DNA from: CAYLPJ01 sp964385465
Lineage (GTDB): Bacteria; Planctomycetota; Phycisphaerae; SM23-33
NCBI GenBank assembly: GCA_964385465.1
Contig: CAYLPJ010000024.1
Span: 15,106 to 79,105 of the forward strand
DNA: 64,000 nucleotides
Direction: 5' to 3'
Part shown: positions 7,168 through 17,322 of the stretch, piece after piece
How positions within the stretch are numbered: the first letter of the stretch is position 1
Layout: each line of letters starts with the position of its first letter
Notes under the pieces: model-generated
Seen by the model: only the letters and a program-made list of their open reading frames with translations
Database searches by the model: none
What the model was told of the DNA's origin: nothing
Program-made: the position numbers and the translations under genes

Positions 7168-9957
7168 GTGGCCGACAACGGAGTGGACAACGGAAAGATG
7201 CCGACCGGCGGCGGCGACGTCTCGCGGCCGGCGGAGCCCCAGACGACGCTGTTCGCCGGCGAGCGGATCGAGCCGCTGCCGATCGAGCGGGAGCTGCGGG
7301 AAAGCTATCTCACCTACGCGATGAGCACCATCATCGACCGCGCCCTGCCCGACGTCCGTGACGGGCTCAAGCCCTCCCAGCGGCGCGTGCTCGTGTCGAT
7401 GAACGACCTGAACCTCGGCCCGCGAAGCAAGCACCGCAAGTGCGCCAAGATCGCCGGGGACACCTCCGGGAACTACCACCCCCACGGCGAGGGCGTGGTC
7501 TATCCCACCCTCGTCCGCCTCGGCCAGCACTGGAACATGCGCTACCCGCTGGTCGATCCGCAGGGCAACTTCGGGTCCATCGACGGCGACCCGCCGGCGG
7601 CCATGCGATACACCGAGGCCCGCATGACCGCCCCGGCCACGGAAATGCTCCAGGACATCAACCTGGACACCGTGGACATGCAGCCGAACTACGATGACAC
7701 GCGGACCGAACCGGTCGTCCTGCCCAGCAAGTTCCCCAACCTGCTGGTCAACGGCTCGCAGGGGATCGCCGTCGGCGTGGCGACGAGCATTCCGCCGCAC
7801 AACCTCAACGAGATCTGCGACGCGCTGGTTCACCTGGTCGATCACCCCAGCGCGACGGTCGAGGACCTGATGAAGATCGTCAAGGGTCCGGATTTCCCCA
7901 CCGGCGGGCTGATCTGCGGACGGTCGGGCATCCGCGACGGCTACACGACGGGCCGGGGCCGGGTCGTGGTCCGGGCGCGGCTTCACACCGAGCAGACGCG
8001 CGGGGGCAAGACGCAGATCGTGGCGACGCAGATTCCCTACCAGGTCCTCAAGACGACGATCATCGAGCGGATTGCCGACATGGTCAAGGCGGGGAAGATC
8101 CCCGACATCAGCGACGTGCAGGACCACTCCGACCGCACGGGGATGCGGATCGTGGTGGACCTGAAGAAGGGCGCCGAGCCCGAGGTGGTCATCAACCAGC
8201 TCTACCAGTTCACGCCGCTTCAGTCGACGTTCAGCATCATCAACATCGCCCTCGTGCACCGCGCGCACAGCACGCTGAGCCTGCGGGACATGCTGTGGTA
8301 CTACCTCGACCACCGCAAGGAGGTCATCCGCCGGCGGACGGCGTTCCTGCTGCGCCGCGCACGCCAGCGGGCGCACATCCTCGAGGGGCTGATCCTGGCG
8401 GTCGCGGACATCGACCGGATCATCGAGACGATCAAGACCTCCCCCGACGTGCCCACCGCGCGCGAGCGGCTGATGGCGCTGAAGCTGCGGCTGACCGAAG
8501 AGGCCACCGTCCGCAAGCTGCTGCCCGACCGCTTCGCCGACAAGGCCGGCGGGTCGGACCAGCAGCTCACGCGCGTCCAGGCCGACGCAATCCTCTCGAT
8601 GCAGCTCCAGCGGCTGACGGGCCTGGAGATCGAGAAGCTCGCCCGCGACTACGCCGCCCTCGTCGAGGAGATCGAGGGCTACGAGGCCATCCTCGCCGAC
8701 GAGGCCCGCCTGCTGGACGTGATCCGCGAGGACATCTACGAGATCAAGGACAAGTACGGCGACGAGCGGCGGACGGAGATCATCGGCGACGTCAACGACT
8801 TCAACATCGAAGACCTCATCGCCGAAGAGGACGTCGTCGTCACACTCACCCACGCCGGCTACATCAAGCGCATGCCCGTGACCACCTACCGCCGCCAGGG
8901 CCGGGGCGGGCAGGGCATCATCGGCTCCGATGCCAAGGAAGGCGACTTCATCGAGGAGCTGTTCATCGCCTCGACGCACGACTACCTGCTGATCTTCCTC
9001 GACAACGGCCGAATGCACTGGCTGAAGGTCTACGACATCCCCTCCCTGCCGCGAACGAGCAAGGGCCGGGCCATTGTCAATATCCTGGAGATGAAGCGCG
9101 ACGAGCACATCTGCGCGGTCATGCCCGTGCGGGAGTTCGACGACCGCTTCCTCATGACCGCCACCAAGCTCGGGCAGGTCAAGAAGACCGAGCTGAAGGC
9201 GTACGGCAACCCGCGGCGGGGGGGTATCCAGGCGACGGGGCTCAACAAGGACGACTGGGTCATCGGTGTGGCGCTGACCCGCGGCGACGACGAGATCGTC
9301 CTGGCCACCAAGCAGGGCCAGGCCATCCGCTTCCGGGAAGGCGACGTGCGGGCCATGGGCCGGACCGCCTGCGGGGTGCGCGGCATCAAGCTCAGCGACG
9401 ACGACAAGGTCGTCTCCATGGCCGTCGTCGACCCGATGGCCACGCTGCTGACCGTCTGCGAGCACGGGTACGGCAAGCGGACGAGCTTCGACGAGTACCG
9501 CACCCAAGGCCGCGGCGGGCAGGGCATCATCAACATCCGCACGACCGAGCGGAACGGCCAGGTCGTTGCCATGAAGGCGATGCGCGACGCCGACGAACTC
9601 ATGCTCATCACCTACCAGGGCAAGATCGTCCGCACCGGGCTCGACGAGCTCCGCATCATCGGCCGGGCGACCCAGGGCGTGCGGATCATCTCCCTCCGGG
9701 AGGGCGACACGCTGGTCAGCGTCGCCCGCGTCGTCGCCGACGACAACACCCAGGCCCAACTCCCGCTGGAACCCGGGGACGCCAAGCCCGCGCCCGCCGA
9801 GGCCGCGCCCGAGCCCTCGGCCGAGGAGGGGGGCGAGCCCGAGCCGCCCGCCGCGCCCGAGCCCCCCGCCGCCGAGGCGGAGCCCGAAAGCGACGGCGAG
9901 GAAGGCGAAGAGGACACCGCCGCCAACGAAGACGACGAAGACGTTTCCATGCTCTGA
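7168..9957 (+). CDS. gyrA: DNA gyrase subunit A
   Basis: GyrA cuts and rejoins DNA with GyrB to introduce negative supercoils. The 929-residue protein has the N-terminal breakage-reunion domain with catalytic Tyr148 in AAMRYTEARM, then a C-terminal beta-pinwheel carrying QGRGGQG (a GyrA-box form of QRRGGKG) and a second QGRGGQG repeat. A long acidic Pro/Ala/Glu tail closes the protein. At the quinolone pocket the sequence is HPHGEGVVYP, so the E. coli Ser83 and Asp87 positions are Gly109 and Pro113. The GTG at 7168 follows a GGAG; a GTG at 7147 is also open. gyrB is not in the window. The box favours gyrase over ParC. Confidence 0.92.
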   Translation: MADNGVDNGKMPTGGGDVSRPAEPQTTLFAGERIEPLPIERELRESYLTYAMSTIIDRALPDVRDGLKPSQRRVLVSMNDLNLGPRSKHRKCAKIAGDTSGNYHPHGEGVVYPTLVRLGQHWNMRYPLVDPQGNFGSIDGDPPAAMRYTEARMTAPATEMLQDINLDTVDMQPNYDDTRTEPVVLPSKFPNLLVNGSQGIAVGVATSIPPHNLNEICDALVHLVDHPSATVEDLMKIVKGPDFPTGGLICGRSGIRDGYTTGRGRVVVRARLHTEQTRGGKTQIVATQIPYQVLKTTIIERIADMVKAGKIPDISDVQDHSDRTGMRIVVDLKKGAEPEVVINQLYQFTPLQSTFSIINIALVHRAHSTLSLRDMLWYYLDHRKEVIRRRTAFLLRRARQRAHILEGLILAVADIDRIIETIKTSPDVPTARERLMALKLRLTEEATVRKLLPDRFADKAGGSDQQLTRVQADAILSMQLQRLTGLEIEKLARDYAALVEEIEGYEAILADEARLLDVIREDIYEIKDKYGDERRTEIIGDVNDFNIEDLIAEEDVVVTLTHAGYIKRMPVTTYRRQGRGGQGIIGSDAKEGDFIEELFIASTHDYLLIFLDNGRMHWLKVYDIPSLPRTSKGRAIVNILEMKRDEHICAVMPVREFDDRFLMTATKLGQVKKTELKAYGNPRRGGIQATGLNKDDWVIGVALTRGDDEIVLATKQGQAIRFREGDVRAMGRTACGVRGIKLSDDDKVVSMAVVDPMATLLTVCEHGYGKRTSFDEYRTQGRGGQGIINIRTTERNGQVVAMKAMRDADELMLITYQGKIVRTGLDELRIIGRATQGVRIISLREGDTLVSVARVVADDNTQAQLPLEPGDAKPAPAEAAPEPSAEEGGEPEPPAAPEPPAAEAEPESDGEEGEEDTAANEDDEDVSML

Positions 9958-9983
9958 CCGTGCGGGAGCATCCCCGGGAACGA

Positions 9984-10005
9984 CACGCCGGGCAGGCACG
10001 GCGTG
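9984..10005. terminator. Hairpin between gyrA and the convergent esterase
   Basis: CACGCCG and CGGCGTG form a perfect 7-base stem with an 8-base loop, 27 bases after the gyrA stop. There is no T-tract; a bidirectional terminator role is inferred from position. Confidence 0.35.
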
Positions 10006-10077
10006 GACCTTATGGTCTTGTCGAATGACAACGTCGCCCGTCGCGGCCACACGCTTGCCGCCGCGGGTGAGCGGCGG

Positions 10078-10863
10078 TCAGTTCCCGGCCTCGCCGACGC
10101 GGGGTCGCCCGTCGCGGCTGCGGGCGAGCAGCCAGGCGTACAGGTCGGGGTCGGCGTAGGGCTTGACCCAGCAGACGTGTCCGGCCTCCGGGACGACGGT
10201 GAAGCGGACGTCTTCCGCCCCGGCAGCCCGCATGGCGTCGACCATCTCGCGGGACTTCTTTACGGGCACGACGCGGTCCTTCCCGCCGTGATAGACGCGC
10301 GTGGGCAGGTAGCGCAGCCGCGCCGCGCGTTCGGGGTCGCCGCCGCCGCAGATGGGCACGATCGCCGCGTAGCGGTCCGGGTCCCGCCCGGCCAGCGCCC
10401 ACGTGGCGAAGCCGCCCATGCTCAGCCCGGTGACCACCACGCGGTCCTCGTCCACGGCGTATTGCTCGCCCAGCTCGTCCAGCAGGGCCTCCAGGGCGTT
10501 CGGGTCCCACCACTGCTTCTTGGGGCACTGCGGTGAGGCGACGATGAACGGCAGCGAACGCCCCCGGGCGATCTCCATCGGCGGGCCGTGCTTGGTGACA
10601 AGCTCCAGGTCCGCGCCACGCTCGCCGGCGCCGTGAAGGAAGAGCATCAGCGGCCAGCGCCGCCCGGCGTCCAGCCCGTAGCCTTCGGGCAGGTACAGCA
10701 GGTAGCGCAGGCGGAACGTCTCCTCGCCGACCGTCCGCTCCATGACCCCGGGCGTCTGCCGAGGCAGGCCCCCGGCCGGGCCGCCGGCCAGGCCGCCGGG
10801 GCCCCCGGTCGAGCACCCCGCCATCACCGCCGCCACCGCCCACGCCAGTGCCCGTCTCATCAT
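10078..10863 (-). CDS. Lipoprotein alpha/beta-hydrolase (esterase)
   Basis: The N terminus is a lipoprotein signal ending VMAGC, so the enzyme is probably anchored in a membrane and works outside the cytoplasm. The hydrolase core shows LMLFLHGAGE (oxyanion loop), the nucleophile Ser in TGLSMGGFA, an Asp in YHGGKD, and the catalytic His in EAGHVCW. This matches the poly(3-hydroxybutyrate) depolymerase/feruloyl esterase-like group, some of which cut acyl groups from polysaccharides. The start follows AGGAGA; ATG codons at 10863 and 10860 are equally possible. It converges on gyrA. The substrate is not known. Confidence 0.82.
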   Translation of the reverse strand: MMRRALAWAVAAVMAGCSTGGPGGLAGGPAGGLPRQTPGVMERTVGEETFRLRYLLYLPEGYGLDAGRRWPLMLFLHGAGERGADLELVTKHGPPMEIARGRSLPFIVASPQCPKKQWWDPNALEALLDELGEQYAVDEDRVVVTGLSMGGFATWALAGRDPDRYAAIVPICGGGDPERAARLRYLPTRVYHGGKDRVVPVKKSREMVDAMRAAGAEDVRFTVVPEAGHVCWVKPYADPDLYAWLLARSRDGRPRVGEAGN

Positions 10864-10949
10864 CGGCTGTCTCCTGTTCGAGCCCGTCGGCCGTGGAATA
10901 TCCTATCGCCTTGGTGGGCCGCCTACAATTCACCGTCGGTGCGGTCGCT

Positions 10950-10979
10950 TTGGATGTGAGCGGTGTCCGCGGTTATAAT
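10950..10979 (+). promoter_or_regulatory. Promoter of the 11.0-14.2 kb operon
   Basis: TTGGAT (10950-10955) and a consensus TATAAT (10974-10979) are 18 bases apart. A purine-rich ribosome site, GAGGAAAGAGGAA, lies between it and the ATG at 11006. Confidence 0.65.
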
Positions 10980-11005
10980 GCGCGTTCAATGAGGAAAGAG
11001 GAACC

Positions 11006-12169
11006 ATGATACGAATGCCACGCAATCGGGCGGCCGGACTCCTGGCGGCCGCGTGTACGATCGGCCTGCTTGTCGGTGCGGCGTCGGCCTGTGACGTTCC
11101 CGTGTTCCGCTGGGCCCTGGAGCGCTGGGTCCCCAGCCCGTACGAGGTGGTGATCTTCCACCGCGGCGAGTTGGCCCCGTCGGACGCGAACGTGGTGGGG
11201 GCCCTGACCGACTGCGCGCGGGACGCCAACGCCCCGGCGAATGTGTACGTCCGCCCGGTGGACGTGGACGGCAACATGCCCGAGCACGTCGAGCCGCTGT
11301 GGGAAGCCCATAAGGACGCGGAGTTGCCCCGCGTGGTCGCCGCCTACCCGCGACGGTGGGGCCCGCCGCGCCAGGCGTGGGCGGGGGACCTCTCGGCCGA
11401 GAACGTCCGCCACCTGCTCGACTCCCCTGTGCGGCGGGAGATCTACAAGCAGATCATCGACGGCAAGACGGCGGTCTGGGTACTGCTGGAGTCCGGGGAC
11501 GCGACGAAGGACGCCAACGCCTTCGCCACGCTGGACGCCCGGCTGAAGCTGCTGGAGAAGGAGCTCAAGCTCCCCGAGCAGCCGCCGGCGCCGACGCCCG
11601 GCAGCGGCTGGGACGAGCTGGCTCCCACCGGGCCGCCCCTGGAGATCGACTTCTCCCTGCTGCGGCTGAAGCGGTCGGCCGAGGGCGAGGGGACGTTCGT
11701 CGAGCTGCTGCTGAACACCGAGGACGACCTGAGGAAGGAATACAACGACGAGCCGATGGCATTCGCGTTCTTCGGCCAGGGGCGGGTCCTGCCGGTGCTT
11801 GTCGGCAAGGGCATCAATCCGGACAACCTCGATGAGTTCTGCTACTTCCTCACCGGGCGGTGCAGTTGCGAGGTCAAGGAGATGAACCCCGGCGTGGACC
11901 TGCTGTTCACCGCCAACTGGTACGCCGCCTTCGACGATGCCGAGCCCCGGACCGTCTCCCTGCCCGGCCCGCTGGCGCCGCCGGAGGCGCTGGCCGGCGA
12001 CGCCAACGCCGATGCCAAGGCCGCCGCCGCGCTGGACACGCCCCCGCCGACCCCGCCGAGCACCGGCATGAGCCCGCTGACGATGGCCCTGATCGCCGTC
12101 GGCGTCGCTGTCCTTGCCCTGGCCGGCGGGCTGGTCGTCTGGGTCCTGCGAAAACCCCAAACCGCGTGA
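11006..12169 (+). CDS. Exported membrane-anchored protein of an ABC operon, unknown function
   Basis: I do not recognise a named family. The 387-residue protein has a signal sequence ending near ASAC, so the mature protein may begin at Cys29 (lipoprotein) or just before it. The mature region opens CDVPVFRWALERW and is followed by an alpha/beta-looking domain that could be thioredoxin-like, but no C-x-x-C is visible. A Pro-rich stretch precedes a single C-terminal membrane helix (about residues 357-380) ending in Arg-Lys. It is followed after 4 bases by an ABC permease and its ATPase, so it may be the extracytoplasmic partner of that transporter. Confidence 0.7.
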   Translation: MIRMPRNRAAGLLAAACTIGLLVGAASACDVPVFRWALERWVPSPYEVVIFHRGELAPSDANVVGALTDCARDANAPANVYVRPVDVDGNMPEHVEPLWEAHKDAELPRVVAAYPRRWGPPRQAWAGDLSAENVRHLLDSPVRREIYKQIIDGKTAVWVLLESGDATKDANAFATLDARLKLLEKELKLPEQPPAPTPGSGWDELAPTGPPLEIDFSLLRLKRSAEGEGTFVELLLNTEDDLRKEYNDEPMAFAFFGQGRVLPVLVGKGINPDNLDEFCYFLTGRCSCEVKEMNPGVDLLFTANWYAAFDDAEPRTVSLPGPLAPPEALAGDANADAKAAAALDTPPPTPPSTGMSPLTMALIAVGVAVLALAGGLVVWVLRKPQTA

Positions 12170-12173
12170 GATC

Positions 12174-13460
12174 ATGAACGTCTGGCGACTCGTACTGCGG
12201 GAACTGCTCCATCGGAAACTCAACTTCGCCCTCGGCGTCGTCAGCGTCGCCATGGCCGTCGCGGTCGTCACGGCCGCGTTTACCCTGCTGCGCGCCCACG
12301 ACGTCCGCACCGACGAGATGCTGGCCGCCAAGCACGCCGCGGCGCACGCCCGGCTGGCCAAGCTGGAGGACGACTACCGCAAGTACATGAAGGAACTCGG
12401 CTTCAACCTGCTGATTCTGCCGAAGGACCAGGAGCTCTCGACCTTCTGGACCAAGGGCTACGCCGAGCACACCATGCCCGAGGAGTACGTCCACAAGCTG
12501 GCCAACTCCCGCACGATGATCATCCGCCATCTGCTGCCCATCGTGCAGCAGAAGGTCCAGTGGCCGGAGAAGCAGCGGCAGGTGACGCTGATCGGCACGC
12601 GCGGGGAGGTCCCCCTGGCCCACCGCCGCCCGAAGGAGCCCATGCTCCTGGCCGTGCCGGAGGGCAAGATCGTCGTCGGCTACGCCCTGGCTCGCGACCT
12701 GGACCTCGAGCCCGGCGACGAGATCACCCTGCGCGGGCGTGCGTACACCGTTCACAAGACGCGCGGCGAGACCGGCTCGGCCGAGGACGCCACGATGTGG
12801 GTGGACCTCGCCGCCGCCCAGAAGCTGCTGGATATGGAAGGGCGGATCAACGGCATCGAGGCGCTGAAGTGCCACTGCAAGGACGTGGGGATCCCGGCGC
12901 TGAAAGAGGAGATCTCCCGCATCCTCGACCAGGACGTCAACGTGGTGGCGCGGGAGAACAAGGTCACGCTGCGGGCCAAGGCGCGCGACCGCGTCGCCGC
13001 CGAGCACCGCCAGGCCATCGCCGCCGAGGTCGCCTCCCGCGCCAGGCTCCGCCAGACCCGCGAGGGCTTTGCCGCCGTCCTCGTGCCCGTCGTGCTGCTG
13101 GCCTCCGCCGTGTGGATCGGACTGCTCGCGCTGGTCAACGTCCGCGAGCGAACCGGGGAGATCGGCATCCTCCGGGCCATCGGCGTGCGGTCGGCGAGCA
13201 TCTTCGCCGTGTTTCTGGTCAAGGCGCTGCTGATCGGCGTCATCGGCGCGGCCGCCGGGTACGCGGCCGGACTGGGTGGGAGCATCCTGGCCGCCGGGGC
13301 CGTCTCCTCGCTGGCCGTCTCCGATCCGGCCGCGCTGTTCGCGCCGCTGCTGCTGATCGCGGTGATTCCGGCCGCCCCGGTTCTGTCGGCCCTGGCGAGC
13401 TGGGCCCCGGCGACGTTGGCGGCGCGTCAGGACCCGGCATTGATTCTGGCAAAGGAGTAA
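12174..13460 (+). CDS. ABC transporter permease, FtsX/MacB/LolC type
   Basis: The 428-residue protein has the four-helix layout of MacB/FtsX permeases: one helix near residues 15-37, a large extracytoplasmic domain of about 260 residues with a Lys/Arg/Glu-rich helical start, then three C-terminal helices. The cytoplasmic loop RERTGEIGILRAIGVRS is typical of the family and contacts the ATPase. Such transporters do not move small solutes but act mechanically on lipoproteins, peptides or cell-wall enzymes. The gene lies 4 bases after the exported-protein gene and 8 bases before the ATPase. The load is unknown; lipoprotein release or cell-wall control are options. Confidence 0.85.
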   Translation: MNVWRLVLRELLHRKLNFALGVVSVAMAVAVVTAAFTLLRAHDVRTDEMLAAKHAAAHARLAKLEDDYRKYMKELGFNLLILPKDQELSTFWTKGYAEHTMPEEYVHKLANSRTMIIRHLLPIVQQKVQWPEKQRQVTLIGTRGEVPLAHRRPKEPMLLAVPEGKIVVGYALARDLDLEPGDEITLRGRAYTVHKTRGETGSAEDATMWVDLAAAQKLLDMEGRINGIEALKCHCKDVGIPALKEEISRILDQDVNVVARENKVTLRAKARDRVAAEHRQAIAAEVASRARLRQTREGFAAVLVPVVLLASAVWIGLLALVNVRERTGEIGILRAIGVRSASIFAVFLVKALLIGVIGAAAGYAAGLGGSILAAGAVSSLAVSDPAALFAPLLLIAVIPAAPVLSALASWAPATLAARQDPALILAKE

Positions 13461-13468
13461 CCGCCGGC

Positions 13469-14149
<681 letters not shown>

Positions 14150-14240
14150 CCTCCCGCCGGTCGTGCGGCGCGCGGTCCGCGACGCCGCAAGCCTGCGGCC
14201 GGTTGCGGGAGATGCTGTTGGGGAGTGGCACGGGGCGGAT

Positions 14241-14260
14241 CCCGCGGCGGAGGCCGCGGG
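14241..14260. terminator. Strong hairpin between convergent operons
   Basis: CCCGCGGC and GCCGCGGG form a perfect 8-base stem with loop GGAG. A second hairpin (GCCGCA/TGCGGC, 14184-14199) precedes it. They lie between the ABC operon and xylA, which converge, so a two-way terminator is likely although no T-tract follows. Confidence 0.4.
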
Positions 14261-14340
14261 GTTGCACACGGCGCCGGCGAACGCCGAGTGACGGCGCGGT
14301 CGGCGACGGCTTCTTGGCCACCGGCTACTGCCTCATGGCC

Positions 14341-15654
14341 TCACCGGATCAGGGAGTTGAGGATGTTCTCGAGCATCTCGACGCGCCCGGAGTCGTTCGG
14401 GGCGGGGTTGCCCTTCTCCAGCGTGTAGTCGGCGAGGTCCTGAAGTGTCTTGTTGCCGGCCTCGATCTCGGCGCCGATGCCGCTGTCCCAACTGGCGTAC
14501 CGCTGGGTGACGAACTCGGCGAGCCGGCCGTCCTCGGCGACGGCGTGGGCGATCTTCAGCCCGCGGGCGAAGGCGTCCATGCCGCCGATGTGGGCGTGGA
14601 AGAGGTCCACCGGCTCGAAGCTCTCGCGGTGGACGTGGGCGTCGAAGTTCAGACCGCCGGTGGTGAAGCCGCCGTACTTCAGCAGCGTCATCATGGCCAT
14701 CGTCGTGTCGTACAGGTCCGTGGGGAACTGGTCGGTGTCCCAGCCGAGCAGCAGGTCGCCGCGGTTGGCGTCGATCGAGCCAAGAATCCCGTTGGCCGCG
14801 GCGAACTCCAGCTCGTGGTGGAAGGTGTGCCCGGCCAGCGTGGCGTGGTTGGCCTCGACGTTCAGCTTGAAGTCGTCGACGAGATCGTACTTCTGGAGGA
14901 AGGCGTAGCAGGCGGCCGCATCGCTGTCGTACTGGTGCTTGGTTGGCTCCTTGGGCTTGGGCTCGATGTAGAACTGCCCGTCGAAGCCGATCTGCTTCTT
15001 GTAGTCTACGGCGAGGTGGAGGAACGTCGCGAGGTGATCGAGCTCGCGGCCCATGTCGGTGTTGATCAGGCTCTTGTAGCCCTCGCGCCCGCCCCAGAAG
15101 ACGTAGCCGGCCCCGCCGAGATCCTTGGTGACGCTGATCGCCTTGGCGACCTGGGCGGCGGCGTAGGCGAAGACGTCCGCGTTGCAGCTCGTCGCCGCGC
15201 CGTGCATGTACCGCGGGTGCACGAACAGGCAGGCCGTCCCCCACAGCAACTGCACGCCGGTGCGCTGCTGCTCGGCCTTCAGCAGGGCGGCGATCTCGTC
15301 GAGGTTCTTGTGGCTCTCGGCCAGCGTGTCGCCCTCGGGGGCGACGTCGCGGTCGTGGAAGCAGTAGAACCGCAGGCCGAGTTTCTCGCAGAGTTCGAAG
15401 CACGCCCGGACCTTGTTGCGGGCGGTCTCCATGGGGTCGTCCGTCTGCCATGGCATCTGCCGCGTGCCCACGCCGAACTGATCGGCACCGTCGTTGCAGA
15501 AGGAATGCCAGTACGCCACCGAGAACCGCAGGTGGTCGGCCATGGTCTTGCCGGCCAGGACCTCTTCGGGGTTGTACCACTTGAACGCCAGCGGGTTGGT
15601 GGACTCGGGCCCCTCGTACTCGATCTTGTCGATCCCGGCGAAGAAGTCGGACAT
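14341..15654 (-). CDS. xylA: Xylose isomerase
   Basis: XylA converts xylose to xylulose (and glucose to fructose) with two divalent metals. The 437-residue protein has the family's length and motifs: FHDRDVAPEG with the catalytic His, WGGREGY, EPKPKEPTKHQYD with metal-binding Glu, NHATLAGHTF, and the C-terminal DAHVHRES segment. The ATG at 15654 follows AGGAGAG; longer in-frame starts add a low-complexity leader. It is divergently arranged with a GH4 glycosidase gene, and the shared 195-base region holds promoters for both, which suggests common sugar control. xylB is not in the window. Confidence 0.95.
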   Translation of the reverse strand: MSDFFAGIDKIEYEGPESTNPLAFKWYNPEEVLAGKTMADHLRFSVAYWHSFCNDGADQFGVGTRQMPWQTDDPMETARNKVRACFELCEKLGLRFYCFHDRDVAPEGDTLAESHKNLDEIAALLKAEQQRTGVQLLWGTACLFVHPRYMHGAATSCNADVFAYAAAQVAKAISVTKDLGGAGYVFWGGREGYKSLINTDMGRELDHLATFLHLAVDYKKQIGFDGQFYIEPKPKEPTKHQYDSDAAACYAFLQKYDLVDDFKLNVEANHATLAGHTFHHELEFAAANGILGSIDANRGDLLLGWDTDQFPTDLYDTTMAMMTLLKYGGFTTGGLNFDAHVHRESFEPVDLFHAHIGGMDAFARGLKIAHAVAEDGRLAEFVTQRYASWDSGIGAEIEAGNKTLQDLADYTLEKGNPAPNDSGRVEMLENILNSLIR

Positions 15655-15698
15655 CGCGGCTCTCCTGCTGGCGTAATGGCTTGACCGTCTGGAGGCGG

Positions 15699-15728
15699 AT
15701 TGTACGGGCGGGGGGATTGGTACGGCAA
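15699..15728 (-). promoter_or_regulatory. Promoter of xylA
   Basis: TTGCCG (15728-15723) and TACAAT (15704-15699) are 18 bases apart, upstream of the AGGAGAG ribosome site of xylA. Confidence 0.6.
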
Positions 15729-15765
15729 GTGCCAAGCTCTTTGCGCGGCCGTCATCGGCGGCCCG

Positions 15766-15794
15766 TTGACATTGGCCGCGGGGCCGACTAAGGG
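15766..15794 (+). promoter_or_regulatory. Promoter of the GH4 gene
   Basis: A consensus TTGACA (15766-15771) and TAAGGG (15789-15794) are 17 bases apart, about 55 bases before the ATG at 15850. Confidence 0.55.
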
Positions 15795-15849
15795 TAGGCG
15801 TTTTCGCCGCCGGTGTCGGCGGCGGCAGTCGAGTTCAAGGGAGCGGTTC

Positions 15850-17178
15850 ATGGCGAAGATCGTATTCATAGGAGCGGGCAGTTTCGGGTTCACGCGCGGG
15901 CTGGTTCGCGACATCCTCACGTATCCGGAAACGCGGGACGCCGAGCTGGCGCTGGTGGACATCGACCCCGAGCGGCTGGAGTTTTCCCGCCGGGCCTGCG
16001 AGAAGATCGTCGCCATGGGCGAGTACCCGGCGACCGTCACGGCCACCGAGGACCGCCGCGAGGCGCTCAAGGGCGCCGACGCGGTGGTGGTGACGATCCT
16101 CTGCGGTGACGTGAAGGTCTGGCAGCACGACATCCTGATCCCCAAGAAGTACGGCGTGGACATCAACGTCGGCGACACGCGGGGGCCCAGCGGCATCTTC
16201 CGGGCGCTGCGGACCATTCCGACCATGCTGGACATCTGCCGCGACATCGAGGACCTCGCGCCCGGCGCGCTGCTGCTGAACTACACCAATCCCATGGCCA
16301 TGCTGTGCCACGCCATGCAGCGCCGCAGCGACCTGCCGATCTCCGGGCTCTGCCACAGCGTCCAGGGCACGGCCCGGATGCTCGCCGGCTGGGCAGGCGT
16401 GCCCGCCGACGAGGTCGATTACGTCTGCGCGGGGATCAACCACATGGCCTTCTACACGAAGTTCGAGCACCGCGGCGAGGACCTGTACCCCAAGCTCCGC
16501 CAGAAGGTCCGCCGCAGCAAGAAGATCTACAACGCCGAGCAGGTACGCAACGAGATGTTCCTGGCCCTGGGCTACTACGTCACCGAGTCCAGCGGGCACA
16601 ACAGCGAGTACAACTGGTGGTTCCGCAAACGCGAGGACCTCATCGAGAAGTACTGCACCCACGGGACCAACTGGAACCCCGGCGCCCACGCGTTCATCGT
16701 CAACAGCTACAAGGGCCGCTCGCGGACCTGGAAGAAGAACATCCGCGAATGGCTGGCCAAGGACGAGCCCATGAGCCTCGACCGCGGCCACGAGTACGCC
16801 TCGGGGATCATCAGCGCCTGGCTGGGCGGCGAGCCGTTCCACTTCAACGGCAACGTGCCGAACGCGGACCTCGTGACCAACCTGCCGGGCGGCTGCTGCG
16901 TGGAGGTGCCCGTGATCGCCACACGCCGGCGGTTGAACAGCGTGCACGTCGGGGCGCTGCCGCCGCAGTGCGCGGTCCTGCCGGCCCTGTCGGCGCAGAC
17001 GGAGATGATGACCGTCGAGGCCTCCCTTACCGGCGACGCCGAGCTGGTCTACCAGGCCATCTGCCACGACCCGCTGACCGCCGCCGTCCTCTCGCTGGCC
17101 GAGATCCGAAAGATGGTCAAGGAGATGTTCCGCAAGAACCGCGACCACCTGCCGCAGTTTTCCGCCGTCAGTCTGTGA
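15850..17178 (+). CDS. GH4 alpha-glycosidase (alpha-galactosidase/glucosidase/glucuronidase)
   Basis: GH4 enzymes cleave glycosides by a redox route that needs NAD+ and Mn2+. The 442-residue protein starts with the nucleotide-binding IVFIGAGSFGF, carries NYTNPMAM, and has the metal-site Cys168 in GLCHSVQG and His198 in GINHMAFY, followed by SGHNSEYNWW. The overall pattern is closest to the MelA/AglA branch, so an alpha-galactosidase, alpha-glucosidase or alpha-glucuronidase is likely; the exact sugar is not decided by the sequence. GGGAG precedes the start. It acts in the cytoplasm because no signal peptide is seen. It is divergent from xylA. Confidence 0.9.
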   Translation: MAKIVFIGAGSFGFTRGLVRDILTYPETRDAELALVDIDPERLEFSRRACEKIVAMGEYPATVTATEDRREALKGADAVVVTILCGDVKVWQHDILIPKKYGVDINVGDTRGPSGIFRALRTIPTMLDICRDIEDLAPGALLLNYTNPMAMLCHAMQRRSDLPISGLCHSVQGTARMLAGWAGVPADEVDYVCAGINHMAFYTKFEHRGEDLYPKLRQKVRRSKKIYNAEQVRNEMFLALGYYVTESSGHNSEYNWWFRKREDLIEKYCTHGTNWNPGAHAFIVNSYKGRSRTWKKNIREWLAKDEPMSLDRGHEYASGIISAWLGGEPFHFNGNVPNADLVTNLPGGCCVEVPVIATRRRLNSVHVGALPPQCAVLPALSAQTEMMTVEASLTGDAELVYQAICHDPLTAAVLSLAEIRKMVKEMFRKNRDHLPQFSAVSL

Positions 17179-17184
17179 GACTGC

Positions 17185-17242
17185 AAGGCCGTCAGGCCGG
17201 AAGACGGGAAGACCGGAAGGCCGGGAGACGGGAAGGCTCCGG
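17185..17242. repeat. Degenerate 8-10 base purine-rich repeats
   Basis: The gap after the GH4 gene holds back-to-back variants of GACCGGAAG/GACGGGAAG (for example ccggaagacgggaagaccgg). They look like low-complexity spacer sequence with no evident gene. Confidence 0.5.
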
Positions 17243-17322
17243 GCCCGAGACAGCGCGTGGAAGCAGGCCGCCGGCTCCTGCGGTCCTCCGGCCGCACGGT
17301 ACTCCACGATGAAAGGCGACGA

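Noticed and set aside
7012..10050. 1012-codon reading frame opposite gyrA
   Set aside because: High G+C leaves long open frames on the other strand. The predicted protein is Asp/Val/Gly/Arg-rich with no domain, and gyrA is certain.
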